Shown one piece after another: positions 41,755 through 50,359 of a stretch of DNA of 64,000 nucleotides. The notes beneath the pieces were generated by a model. It saw only the letters and a program-made list of their open reading frames with translations. It had not been told where the DNA came from and made no database searches. Source of the stretch: Pseudonocardia sp. DSM 110487 (GTDB lineage: Bacteria > Actinomycetota > Actinomycetes > Mycobacteriales > Pseudonocardiaceae); NCBI RefSeq assembly GCF_019468565.1, contig NZ_CP080521.1, forward strand, positions 7,936,001 through 8,000,000, in the 5' to 3' direction. The position numbers and the translations under genes were made by a program. Each line of letters opens with the position of its first letter. The stretch's first letter is position 1.

Positions 41755-43603
41755 ACGGTCGATCGCGACGGTGTGCCTGTCGGGGACGCTCGAGGACAAG
41801 GTCGCAGCGGCTGCTGCGGCCGCGTTCGACGGCATCGAGGTCTTCGAGCCCGACCTGATCGCATCCCCGTGGACGCCGGCCGAGCTCGCCGCCCGGTGCG
41901 CCGATCTCGGCCTGAGCATCGACCTCTACCAGCCCTTCCGCGACCTGGACTCGACCGACCCCGACCGCTTCGCGCGGAACCTGCGCCGGCTCGAGCGGAA
42001 GTTCGACGTCATGGAGCAGTTGGGGACGCCGACGGTGCTCGTGTGCTCCTCCGTCTCCCCGGACGCCGTCGCCGGCGCGGAGCAGCTCGCGCAGCAGCTG
42101 GCCGCGGCCGCCGATCGGGCCGCCGACCGCGGGCTGCGGATCGCGTTCGAGGCGCTGGCGTGGGGACGGCACGTCTCCACATGGGAGGAGTCATGGCAGC
42201 CGGTCGCGCTCGCCGACCACCCGGCGCTCGGGCTGTGCCTGGACAGCTTCCACGTACTGTCGCGGAACGGCGACCCCGCCGGGTTCGCGGACATCGCCCC
42301 TGGCAAGATCTTCTTCCTCCAGCTGGCCGACGCCCCGCACCTGCAGATGGACGTGCTGCAGTGGAGCCGCCACCACCGCCTCTTCCCCGGCCAGGGCGCC
42401 TTCGACCTGCCCGCCTTCCTCACGGGCGTCCTCGACGCCGGCTACGACGGACCGCTGTCGCTCGAGGTGTTCAACGACGTCTTCCGGCAGGCCGACCCCG
42501 TACGCACCGCCGTCGACGCCATGCGCTCGCTGCTGTGGCTCGAGGACCAGGCGGCCGCCGAGCGGCCCGACCTCGGGCTGCCCGTCCGCCCGGCGGCACC
42601 CCGGCTCAGCGGGTACTCGTTCGTCGAGCTGGCCGTCGACGGGGTCTCCGGACCTCAGGTCGGCGACGTACTCGCCCGCCTCGGGTTCGCCCACGCCGGA
42701 CAGCACCGCAGCAAGCCCGTCCAGCAGTGGGAGCAGGGGGACGCCCGGGTCCTGCTGAACGCCTCGGTCGTGCGGCCCGCCGAGACCGGGGTGGCCGGGG
42801 TCGCCGCGCTCGGCCTGGAGAGCGAGGACCCGGCGGGCTCCGCGCAGCGGGCAGCGTCCCTACTCGCCCCCGTCCTCCCCCGCTCCCGCGGCGTTGCCGA
42901 GGCCGACCTCCGCGCCGTCGCGGCACCCGACGGCGCCCAGGTGTTCTTCACCCGCACCGTCCCCGACGGCTGGCCCGCCGACTTCCTCCCGACCGGCGTG
43001 CGCGGCGGCGGCGTCGGTGTCACCCGGATCGACCACGTCGGTCTCACCCAGCCGTTCGACTCCTTCGACGAGGCCGCGCTGTTCTACCGGGAGGTCCTCG
43101 GGCTCGGCCCCGAAGAGGTCACCGAGATCCCCGCACCCTTCGGCCTCGTCCGCGACCGTGCGGTGACGAACTCCGAGCGCTCGGTGCGGCTGAGCCTGAC
43201 GGCCTCGTTGCTGCGGCGGGGCGAATGGTCCCCCGGAGTCCCGGAGCCCCAGCACGTCGCGTTCGCCACCGACGACATCGTCGCTGCCGCCCGTACCCTG
43301 CGCGAGGCGGGCGCGCCGCTGCTGGAGGTGCCCGCCAACTACCACGACGATCTCGACGCCCGCTTCGACCTCGATCCCGTCCGGCTCGCCGCGATGCGCG
43401 AGCTCGGACTCTTCTACGACGAGACCGGCGACGGCGCCTACCTGCACCTCTACACCGAGGTGCTCGGCGGGCGCGTGTTCTTCGAGATCGTCCAGCGGAT
43501 CGGCGGCTACGACGGGTACGGCGCCGCGAACGCCCCCGTCCGGATGGCCGCCCACCGCCGAGCCCGCCTCGCGATGCCTGGCCGCCCGCTGATTGAGCGG
43601 TGA
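41747..43603 (+). CDS. 3-Dehydroshikimate dehydratase, two-domain (QsuB-like)
   Basis: 618 residues. The N-terminal half is a xylose-isomerase-like TIM barrel (FDGIEVFEPDLIASPWTPAELAARCADLGLSIDLYQPFRD, CLDSFHVLSRNGDP, FLQLADAPHLQMD, PLSLEVFNDVFRQ) that holds the metal-dependent dehydratase site producing protocatechuate. The C-terminal half is a VOC/4-hydroxyphenylpyruvate-dioxygenase-like fold (VTRIDHVGLTQPFDSFDEAALFYREVLGL and HLYTEVLGGRVFFEIVQRIGGYDGYG). The TTG start at 41747 has GGGAGGGG eight bases upstream and overlaps the preceding stop. Protocatechuate ring-cleavage genes are not in the window. Confidence 0.94.
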   Translation: MPERSIATVCLSGTLEDKVAAAAAAAFDGIEVFEPDLIASPWTPAELAARCADLGLSIDLYQPFRDLDSTDPDRFARNLRRLERKFDVMEQLGTPTVLVCSSVSPDAVAGAEQLAQQLAAAADRAADRGLRIAFEALAWGRHVSTWEESWQPVALADHPALGLCLDSFHVLSRNGDPAGFADIAPGKIFFLQLADAPHLQMDVLQWSRHHRLFPGQGAFDLPAFLTGVLDAGYDGPLSLEVFNDVFRQADPVRTAVDAMRSLLWLEDQAAAERPDLGLPVRPAAPRLSGYSFVELAVDGVSGPQVGDVLARLGFAHAGQHRSKPVQQWEQGDARVLLNASVVRPAETGVAGVAALGLESEDPAGSAQRAASLLAPVLPRSRGVAEADLRAVAAPDGAQVFFTRTVPDGWPADFLPTGVRGGGVGVTRIDHVGLTQPFDSFDEAALFYREVLGLGPEEVTEIPAPFGLVRDRAVTNSERSVRLSLTASLLRRGEWSPGVPEPQHVAFATDDIVAAARTLREAGAPLLEVPANYHDDLDARFDLDPVRLAAMRELGLFYDETGDGAYLHLYTEVLGGRVFFEIVQRIGGYDGYGAANAPVRMAAHRRARLAMPGRPLIER

Positions 43604-43759
43604 CGACGGCCTGAGACGGCCCTGTCCGGCGTCGCGGAGATCGCCCGGATGCCCGGCGCCGGTACTCCTTCCGGTTGCAGATGCACGTCCCGATGCAGTT
43701 TCATATGCAATTGCGGCTGGCTCGCGGCCGCCGATGCACGCCCGGAGGGTGACGACAGC

Positions 43760-44032
43760 ATGCAGGACTTCGTTGGGCCGTCGACCGAGTCGACGACGCC
43801 GTTGGTGGGCGCCGCGTCGCTCCAGTGGCGCAAGAGCGAGCACAGCAACCCGAACGGCTCGTGCGTGGAGCTCGCGCCGCTCGCCGGTGGGCGCGTCGCC
43901 ATGCGCAACTCACGGCGGCCGGACGGGGATGTGCTGGTCCACACCGCGGAGGAGTTCCGGGCGTTCCTGCTCGGCGCCAAGCACGGCGAGTTCGACGATC
44001 TGACCGACGGCGATCCCAACGGGCTTCGGTGA
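43760..44032 (+). CDS. DUF397 protein
   Basis: 90 residues with the DUF397 core LQWRKSEHSNPNGSCVELAPLAGGRVAMRNSRRPDGDVLVHTAEEFRAFLLGAKHGEFDDL. Such small proteins almost always accompany an XRE regulator with a DUF5753 domain in actinomycetes and are thought to work with it, as in WhiJ-type systems that influence development and antibiotic production. The ATG at 43760 has GGAGGGTG upstream. The XRE gene follows on the same strand after 267 bp, in which I see only a -10-like TATGCT at 44210. Confidence 0.88.
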   Translation: MQDFVGPSTESTTPLVGAASLQWRKSEHSNPNGSCVELAPLAGGRVAMRNSRRPDGDVLVHTAEEFRAFLLGAKHGEFDDLTDGDPNGLR

Positions 44033-44299
44033 AACGGATCGCGCCGGCTCGAACTCATGCCGGTGCGGGTGGCTGAGCGATTAGCCGAGTGATGCCGATA
44101 CGGAGCTGTGGCCTCGAATCGGAACGAGGCTGTGCAAGACCCCCCGGAGGGGATGAACGCCGTCCATCTCCGCGGTTCCGTTGAATTCGCTCTGCACCCG
44201 CGTGGCGTCGTATGCTGTGGCGCGGCTCGCCCGCCGGCGCAAAGCGCGCGGTACCGTGTGGCCCGATGCGCGAGATCCGCAGTCTTCTCGGGGGTGATT

Positions 44300-45196
44300 A
44301 TGGCCGACGGCCAGGAGGACGACCCGCGTGAGGGCGGGTTCGCCGAGGCCAGGGGCGGCCCCACGGTTCTGCGCATCCTGGTCGGCGCACAGCTTCGCCG
44401 GCTTCGTGAAGCGAGCGGCATCAGCCGTGAGGACGCTGCCTATGCCATCCGCGGCTCCGAAGCGAAGATGAGCCGTATCGAGTCGGGCCGTGTGGGGTTC
44501 AAGCCGCGGGACGTCGCCGACCTCCTGACGATGTACGGGCTCACCGAGGGATCGGCCCGCGACGTGGTGCTGAGCCTGGCCGAGCAGGCCAACGAGCCTG
44601 GCTGGTGGCACCGTTACAGCGACACCATGCCGGACTGGTTCTCGACCTACGTCGGGCTGGAGCAGGCCGCCACGATCATCCGTACCTACGAGGCCCAGTA
44701 CGTGCCGGGTCTGCTGCAGACCGAGGCCTACGCCAACGCGGTGGTCAACCTGGGCGAGGCCGTCCGCGCCGATGAGGTGAGCAAGCGCGTCGAGCTGCGG
44801 ATGCACCGCCAGCAGTTGCTCGACGTGCCGAAGCCACCTGACTACTGGGCAGTGATCGATGAAGCGGTGCTGCGCCGGAGCCTGGGCGGTCGGCAGGTCA
44901 TGCGGGACCAGCTCGACCACATCCTCGAGGCCACCACGCGGCAGCACATCACGGTGCAGGTCGTGCCCTTCGACCGCAGCGACGTCGCGGCGGTCGGCGG
45001 GCCGTTCACCCTGCTGCGCTTCGCGGAGCCCGACCTCCCCGACATCGTCTACCTCGAGCAGCTCAACAGCGCGCTGTACCTGAACAGGAACGTCGAGGTG
45101 ATGAACTACCTCCAGATCATGAACCGGTTGGCCGCCGGGGCGTTGACACCCCAGCGGTCCACCGAGCTGATCACGTCCGTGCGTGACGCGCTCTGA
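44300..45196 (+). CDS. XRE-family regulator with DUF5753 domain
   Basis: 298 residues. HTH_31 domain near residues 22-80 (LRILVGAQLRRLREASGISREDAAYAIRGSEAKMSRIESGRVGFKPRDVADLLTMYGL), then the DUF5753 region beginning WFSTYVGLEQAATIIRTYEAQYVPGLLQTEAYANAV and ending GPFTLLRFAEPDLPDIVYLEQLNSALYLN. This is the regulatory partner of the DUF397 protein just upstream. I take the ATG at 44300; a GTG two codons earlier is possible. Target genes cannot be named. Confidence 0.93.
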   Translation: MADGQEDDPREGGFAEARGGPTVLRILVGAQLRRLREASGISREDAAYAIRGSEAKMSRIESGRVGFKPRDVADLLTMYGLTEGSARDVVLSLAEQANEPGWWHRYSDTMPDWFSTYVGLEQAATIIRTYEAQYVPGLLQTEAYANAVVNLGEAVRADEVSKRVELRMHRQQLLDVPKPPDYWAVIDEAVLRRSLGGRQVMRDQLDHILEATTRQHITVQVVPFDRSDVAAVGGPFTLLRFAEPDLPDIVYLEQLNSALYLNRNVEVMNYLQIMNRLAAGALTPQRSTELITSVRDAL

Positions 45197-45348
45197 GCCT
45201 CGGCGACGGGGAGGCGGCGGCCGACCCGCCGTGGCGCACGGCATTCTGACCGTCAACGCCATGCCGCGAGCATTCGAGCGATGCCGCGACAGCCTTTACC
45301 TCGACACAACAGCGGGACGCGCCGCTCCAGCGAGCGCGGTGTCGGTTC

Positions 45349-46152
45349 CTAAGGCTTGCGGCCGACACCTGCGAGCGTGGGCAACGGCTTCGGGTTGTCG
45401 CCGGGCTCGGGGCGCCACATCGGAATGGGCACCAGGCCGGGCTCCACGAGTTCCAGGCCGTCGAAGAAGCCGGCGAGTTCCTCCGGGGTCCACAGCTTGT
45501 ACGGGACCGCGCCCGTGTCGTCATAACCCTGCTGCGCCTGGTTGAACGCCTCGTCCTCGGTGGTGGAGTCGGAAAACGCCAGATAACTGCCCGACGGCAG
45601 CCTGTCCATGATTCCACGCACGACCGACAATGCCACACCGTAGTCGTTGGTGTGTCCGAGGACGCCGTTGATGGTGACCGCAATCGGCTTTGTCAGGTCC
45701 AGGGTCTTCGCGGCCTCTGACAGGACCACGTTCACGTCGGTCAGATTGGTGTCGATGTATGCGGTGGCACCCTCGGGGGTGCTGGTCAGAAGGGCACGAG
45801 CGTGCGCCAGCACGGTGGGGTCGTTGTCGACGTAGACGATGCGGGCAGCCGGGTTCTCCTGCTGGGCGACCTGGTGCGTGTTGTCCGAGGTCGGCAGCCC
45901 GGTGCCGATGTCGAGGAACTGCGAGACCCCGGCCTCGCCGGCCAGGTAGCGGACGCTGCGCCTCAGGAAGTAGCGCATGCTCCGAGCGATGTCGACGATT
46001 CCGGGGAAGACCGCGATGTACTGGTCCCCGGCCTCCTTGTCAACAGCGTAGTAGTCCTTGCCGCCCTGCCAGTAGTTCCAGATCCGCGCCGAGTGGGGAA
46101 CAGACTCGTCGACCGCCGGCCCGGGTCCTGAGCTGGAGAACTCGCTGCTCAT
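45349..46152 (-). CDS. SAM-dependent methyltransferase, Methyltransf_19 (DUF574) family
   Basis: 267 residues: the signature PHSARIWNYWQGGKDYYAVDKEAGDQYIAVFPGIVDIARSMRYFLRRSVRYLAGEAGVSQFLDIGTGLPTSDNTHQVAQ, with the SAM-binding glycine region in FLDIGTGLP and the acidic VYVDNDPTVLAHA. The family is very common in actinomycetes, often beside DUF397/XRE genes as here, and its substrate is unknown. An eight-base-arm inverted repeat lies just upstream. Confidence 0.93.
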   Translation of the reverse strand: MSSEFSSSGPGPAVDESVPHSARIWNYWQGGKDYYAVDKEAGDQYIAVFPGIVDIARSMRYFLRRSVRYLAGEAGVSQFLDIGTGLPTSDNTHQVAQQENPAARIVYVDNDPTVLAHARALLTSTPEGATAYIDTNLTDVNVVLSEAAKTLDLTKPIAVTINGVLGHTNDYGVALSVVRGIMDRLPSGSYLAFSDSTTEDEAFNQAQQGYDDTGAVPYKLWTPEELAGFFDGLELVEPGLVPIPMWRPEPGDNPKPLPTLAGVGRKP

Positions 46153-46167
46153 GTCGTTGACGCACTC

Positions 46168-46198
46168 ACTCTCTGTGTCCGTAGGCCTCCCAGAGAGT
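46168..46198. promoter_or_regulatory. Inverted repeat upstream of the methyltransferase gene
   Basis: ACTCTCTG and CAGAGAGT, perfect eight-base arms with a 15-base spacer, ending 16 bp before the start codon region of the minus-strand gene. Possible operator. Confidence 0.5.
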
Positions 46199-46237
46199 AC
46201 ATGATCACACGACTTGACGCCCCGTCGGGAGCCTTGC

Positions 46238-47200
46238 TCACGAAATGTAGGAGCCGGAGGCGCGATGAACCGATGCGCCGGCCCACAGAGGTGAGGACCT
46301 CGACCGCATCAGGCACTCGGCGGCGATCTCCCGCAGTTCTGCGCACGTCGCGAGCACCGGAGGGGTGCTCGCGACGGCGTCGCGGACCACCGCGAGGATC
46401 GATCGGACGGGCGTCGGCTGGACGACGGGCACGGCGTGCGTCCCGGCCGGGAGGTGGATGGCCCCGAGCTCTGGCAGGACGGTGACCCCGATGCCGGCGG
46501 CGACGAAAGCGAGCGCGGTCGGGTAGTCGTGCGCCTCGACGTGGAACGGCGGCCGGAAGCCTGCCGCGGTGCACGCCTCGATCAGGTTGCGCCGGCACCA
46601 GCCGCGGGCGAAGTCGTTGTCCACCCATTGCTCCGATGCGAGCTCCGCCAGCTCGATCTCCTCGCGACCCGTCATCGGGTGGCCTTCCGGCAGCACGACG
46701 ACGTACGGCTCGTCGAGCAGGTGGTGCGCGGTGAAGCCGGGCCATGCGGCGAAGTCGGGGCGTTCGACGGCGATCTGCACGTCGGACCGATCGGCCGGGT
46801 CGTCCGGCAGCCAGTCGCGCAGCGCGAGGTCCAGCCGGACACCGGGGAACTCGCTGGTCAGCAGGCGCACGACCCGGGGTAGCCAGGCCGCGCCGACCGA
46901 GGCGAAGTAGGACAGCGACAGCGCACCCGTACGGCCGGCTCGCAGGTCCGCGACCACCGCCTCCGCCTCGCCGAGCCGGTCGAGGATCGCGTCCGCCTGT
47001 TCGGCCAGCAGTAGCCCGGCGCCCGTCGCGCGCAGCCCGCGCCCCGCCCGCTCGAACAGGACCAGCCCCGTCTCCCGCTGCAGGGCGGTGACGTGCTGGC
47101 TCACGGCGGACGGGGTGTAACCCAGGTTCGCGGCGGCCGCCTGCACCGACCCGCTGGCGACGACGGAGCGGAAGATGCGCAGTCGATGGGTGTCGAGCAC
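46238..47200 (-). CDS. LysR-family transcriptional regulator
   Basis: 320 residues. N-terminal HTH LDTHRLRIFRSVVASGSVQAAAANLGYTPSAVSQHVTALQRETGLVLFERAGRGLRATGAG, then the LysR substrate-binding domain (LSLSYFASVGAAWLPRVVRLLTSEFPGVRLDLAL to VTVLPELGAIHLP). GTG start at 47200 fits the family N-terminus; no clear Shine-Dalgarno. Divergent from an EamA exporter 81 bp away, the classic LysR arrangement, so it probably activates that gene. Confidence 0.93.
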   Translation of the reverse strand: MLDTHRLRIFRSVVASGSVQAAAANLGYTPSAVSQHVTALQRETGLVLFERAGRGLRATGAGLLLAEQADAILDRLGEAEAVVADLRAGRTGALSLSYFASVGAAWLPRVVRLLTSEFPGVRLDLALRDWLPDDPADRSDVQIAVERPDFAAWPGFTAHHLLDEPYVVVLPEGHPMTGREEIELAELASEQWVDNDFARGWCRRNLIEACTAAGFRPPFHVEAHDYPTALAFVAAGIGVTVLPELGAIHLPAGTHAVPVVQPTPVRSILAVVRDAVASTPPVLATCAELREIAAECLMRSRSSPLWAGASVHRASGSYIS

Positions 47201-47212
47201 GGGTCGACCATA

Positions 47213-47223
47213 CAGTCGGACTG
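47213..47223. promoter_or_regulatory. Palindrome in the LysR/EamA divergent region
   Basis: CAGTC-G-GACTG, 12 bp from the LysR start codon and about 60 bp from the exporter start. Likely LysR binding site. Confidence 0.5.
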
Positions 47224-47281
47224 AATCCAGCGGTAGGAACTGTCGCTGGTGCTGAACGGTCCGGCTGATCAGGCTGGAGCC

Positions 47282-48229
47282 ATGACGCGCTACAAGCAGC
47301 TGCTCCCCCTCGCGGCCGCGGCGACGACCGTCGTCTTCTGGGCCTCGGCGTTCGTCGGGATCCGGGCGGTCGGCCACGAGCTGACGCCCGGAGCGCTCGC
47401 ATTGGGCCGGATGCTCGTCGGGTCGCTCACGCTCACCGTGATCGTGCTGGTGGTGCGGGCCCGCAGGCGTCCCGTGACAGCGGTGAACCCGCGCGGGCGG
47501 CTGCTCCGTGCGATCGCGCTGTGGGGTGTGGCCTGGTTCGGGCTCTACAACCTCGCGCTGAACGCCGCCGAGCGGCACCTCGACGCCGGCACGGCCGCGC
47601 TGCTGGTGAACGTGGCACCGGTGGTAGTGGCTGTGCTGGCCGGTGTGCTGCTCGGGGAGGGCTTCCCGGCCCGGCTGCTGGCCGGGATGGCGATCGCGTT
47701 CTGCGGCGTGGCGCTCATCGCGGCGACCACGTCCTCCGGCGGCGCCGACGTCGCCGGGGTGCTGCTCGGACTGCTCGCCGCGCTGGTGTACGCCGGTGCC
47801 GCCGTCGCGCAGAAGAGGCTCCTGGCTCGCGTGGACGCGCTGACCATGACGTGGATCGGTGCGGTCGCGGGCACGGTCGCCCTGCTGCCGTACCTGCCCG
47901 CGCTGCTCACCGAGCTGGCGACGGCGCCAGCCGCGGCGACCGCCGGGATCGCCTACCTGGGCGTCTTCCCGACCGCTCTCGCGTTCCTGACCTGGGGGTA
48001 TGCGCTGTCACGGACGACAGCGGGCCGGCTTGCCGCCGCCACCTACAGCGTCCCGCCGATCGTCGTGCTGCTGTCCTGGACCCTCCTCGGTGAGTTCCCG
48101 GCGCCGCTCGCGCTGACCGGCGGACTGCTCTGCCTTGTGGGCGTGGTCGTTGCCACGCGCAGGGCTCGTCCCGCCGTCGCACCGCGCGTCGGGCGTCCGG
48201 CGGTGGCGACCTCGCAGCAATCCGCGTGA
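47282..48229 (+). CDS. EamA/DMT-family transporter
   Basis: 315 residues with ten hydrophobic segments in two EamA repeats (first FWASAFVGIRAVGHELTPGALALGRMLVGSL, repeated near LLGLLAALVYAGAAVAQKRLL and ending YLGVFPTALAFLTWGYALSRTTAGRLAAATYSVPPIVVLLSWTLLGEFP). Members export amino acids, nucleosides or other metabolites. The tail of about 25 residues is Arg/Pro-rich and cytoplasmic. Regulated most likely by the divergent LysR protein. Confidence 0.94.
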   Translation: MTRYKQLLPLAAAATTVVFWASAFVGIRAVGHELTPGALALGRMLVGSLTLTVIVLVVRARRRPVTAVNPRGRLLRAIALWGVAWFGLYNLALNAAERHLDAGTAALLVNVAPVVVAVLAGVLLGEGFPARLLAGMAIAFCGVALIAATTSSGGADVAGVLLGLLAALVYAGAAVAQKRLLARVDALTMTWIGAVAGTVALLPYLPALLTELATAPAAATAGIAYLGVFPTALAFLTWGYALSRTTAGRLAAATYSVPPIVVLLSWTLLGEFPAPLALTGGLLCLVGVVVATRRARPAVAPRVGRPAVATSQQSA

Positions 48230-48260
48230 CCGAGGCGGTGCGCCGTGTGAGGGTGAGGTC

Positions 48261-49712
48261 GTGACCGTCGACGCGCGCACGACCGCCGGAATGGTCCGGG
48301 GCAGCTGGGAGGACGGGGTTGCCGTGTTCCGCGGCGTTCCCTTCGCAGCACCCCCGGTCGGGCCGAACAGGTTCGCCGCTCCCCGCCCGGCGGTGGCATG
48401 GACGGGGGTCCGCGACGCCACCCGGTTCGGCCCGCCCCCGCCGCAGCCGGGCCGGCCGACCGACGGCGAGGAGTGGCTGAACCTCGCCGTCTGGACGCCT
48501 GCGCCGGGGAGAAGCGGACTACCCGTCGTGGTGTGGATCAGCGGCGGCACGTACCTGAACTGCGACTCGGCCAATCCGCACCTGGCGGGCCCGGCCGTGG
48601 CGGCAGGCGGTGCCGTCGTGGTGAGCGCCCACTACCGCACCGGGGCCGAGGGCTTCGCCCGGCTCGACGGCGCGCCGGACAACCGTGGGTTGCTCGACCA
48701 GGTCGCCGCGCTCCGCTGGGTACGGGACAACATCGCTGCCTTCGGCGGCAACCCGGACGACGTCACCGTCCTCGGCCAGTCGGCCGGAGCGGGCTCGATC
48801 GCCGCGCTGCTGGCGATGCCGGAGGCGACCGGGCTGTTCCGGCGCGCGATCCTGCAAAGCCTCCCGGGAACCTTCTTCACCCCCGCTCTCGCGGCGGACG
48901 TCGCGGCGGAGGTCGCCACCGAGCTCGGTCGTTCACCGCGGGCCGCGGACCTCGCCGACGTCGCACCCGATGCTCTCGTCGAGGCGGCAAGGGCGGTGAC
49001 GGACCGGCTCCCGCTGCGCGTCGACCGGTGGGGCGCTGTGGCGTACACCCCCACGCCGTTCTCCCCGGTGGTGGATGGCGACGTGCTGCCCTCGTCCCCG
49101 TGGGCCGCGCTCGCCGGCGGCGCGGCCCGTGCTGTCGACCTGCTCGTCGGGCACACCCGCGACGAGTTCAGCCTGCTCGCCGCCCGGCTCGGCGACATCG
49201 ACGACGCCGGGGCGGACGCGCTGCTGGACGGGCTCGCACCGACGCCGGGCGCCCATCGCTATCGAGCGGCCCATCCGTCGGCGTCCCCGAACGCGCTGCG
49301 TGACACGGCCATGTCGGACTGGTTGTGGCGGATGCCCGCCCTCCACCTCGCCGAGGCCGCCCTCGCAGGCGGTGCGCCGGTGTGGCTCTACGAGCTCTGC
49401 TGGGGGTTCAACTCGCTGGGCGCATCGCACGGCCTGGACACCCTGCTCGTGTTCGGCACCACCCACATCGAAACCGGGCTCGTGGAAGCCGGCCGGGACG
49501 CCGTTGCGCAGGCCGAACGGCTGTCGAGCCTGATGCGGGGCGAACACCTCGCGTTCGCCGCCGCAGGCGACCCCGGCTGGCCGAACTACACGACCAGCGA
49601 GCGCACCACGCGGGTGTACGACGCCGAGCCGACGGTCGGGCCGTATCCCGAGGAACGGGCACGCGAGATCTGGCGGGATCTGCGGTTCGACGTGCTCGAT
49701 CTGACGGGCTGA
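48261..49712 (+). CDS. Type-B carboxylesterase
   Basis: 483-residue alpha/beta-hydrolase of the carboxylesterase type-B family: VAVFRGVPFAAPPVGPNRFAAPRP, nucleophile Ser174 in VTVLGQSAGAGSIAALLAMP, acidic region GHTRDEFSLLAARLGD and His in SHGLDTLLVFG. The oxyanion segment reads WISGGTYL where the family has HGGG(F/A), so the first residue is Ser and not His. No signal peptide. GTG start at 48261, 31 bp after the EamA stop on the same strand; convergent with a TetR gene. Substrate unknown. Confidence 0.92.
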   Translation: MTVDARTTAGMVRGSWEDGVAVFRGVPFAAPPVGPNRFAAPRPAVAWTGVRDATRFGPPPPQPGRPTDGEEWLNLAVWTPAPGRSGLPVVVWISGGTYLNCDSANPHLAGPAVAAGGAVVVSAHYRTGAEGFARLDGAPDNRGLLDQVAALRWVRDNIAAFGGNPDDVTVLGQSAGAGSIAALLAMPEATGLFRRAILQSLPGTFFTPALAADVAAEVATELGRSPRAADLADVAPDALVEAARAVTDRLPLRVDRWGAVAYTPTPFSPVVDGDVLPSSPWAALAGGAARAVDLLVGHTRDEFSLLAARLGDIDDAGADALLDGLAPTPGAHRYRAAHPSASPNALRDTAMSDWLWRMPALHLAEAALAGGAPVWLYELCWGFNSLGASHGLDTLLVFGTTHIETGLVEAGRDAVAQAERLSSLMRGEHLAFAAAGDPGWPNYTTSERTTRVYDAEPTVGPYPEERAREIWRDLRFDVLDLTG

Positions 49713-50291
49713 CTACGCCGGCCGCGACACGACCTCGCTGACGAGCAACTCCAGCCTCGCGGCGACGCGATCGAGCGGGCCGGTATCGCGCCGGGCGCGG
49801 CACATCGCGACCGCGCCCTCGACCGCGGCCACGACGAGGGTCGCGAGCTCCTCCGCGTCGCGCGCATCGGCACCGTGCTCGCGCAGGGAATCGGCGAGCA
49901 TCCCCTCCCAGGCGCGGAACGCCTCCGCCGCCGCCTCACGGGGAGCGGACTCGTCCCCCGCCGGCTCCTCGACGGACACCACGAGTACGGGGCAGCCTGC
50001 CCGGAAACCGGTCCGTGTCAGGATCTTCCACCACAGCGCGAGGAACGCGCGCAGCCCGTCCACCGGACCGGCCTCGAGCGCCGCGCGGAGCGTGCCCGCG
50101 ACCTGGTCCCCCGCGAACCGGACGGCCTCGGCGGCCAGCTGCTGCTTCCCGCCGGGGAAGTAGTGGTAGGTCGATCCGAGTGGCGCCGCGGCGTGCTCGG
50201 CGAGGCCACGGATGCTGGTCCCGGCCAGCCCGCGGCGGCGGATCAGATCGGCTGCGCCGGCGACGATCTGCTGCCGGACGTCCGCGCTCAT
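49713..50291 (-). CDS. TetR-family regulator (LfrR/YxaF-like)
   Basis: 192 residues: HTH VRQQIVAGAADLIRRRGLAGTSIRGLAEHAAAPLGSTYHYFPGGKQQLAAEAVRF followed by a C-terminal domain with GFRAGCPVLVVSVEEPAGDESAPREAAAEAFRAWEGMLADSL, typical of the YxaF/LmrA group that often controls redox or efflux genes. It is divergent from the zinc alcohol dehydrogenase gene over 68 bp that hold two copies of one operator. ATG at 50291 with GGAGGGCG upstream. Confidence 0.93.
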   Translation of the reverse strand: MSADVRQQIVAGAADLIRRRGLAGTSIRGLAEHAAAPLGSTYHYFPGGKQQLAAEAVRFAGDQVAGTLRAALEAGPVDGLRAFLALWWKILTRTGFRAGCPVLVVSVEEPAGDESAPREAAAEAFRAWEGMLADSLREHGADARDAEELATLVVAAVEGAVAMCRARRDTGPLDRVAARLELLVSEVVSRPA

Positions 50292-50304
50292 GACGCCCTC
50301 CTTG

Positions 50305-50348
50305 TTATGACGACCGCTATAACCTAGCGTCTATAACGTTCGTCATAG
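50305..50348. promoter_or_regulatory. Two opposed operator copies between TetR and alcohol dehydrogenase genes
   Basis: TTATGACGACCGCTATAA at 50305-50322 and, on the opposite strand, CTATGACGAACGTTATAG at 50331-50348. Both fit TATGACGAMCGYTATA, itself palindromic. They fill the divergent promoter, so the TetR protein should control both genes. Confidence 0.8.
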
Positions 50349-50359
50349 AACGGAGAACG

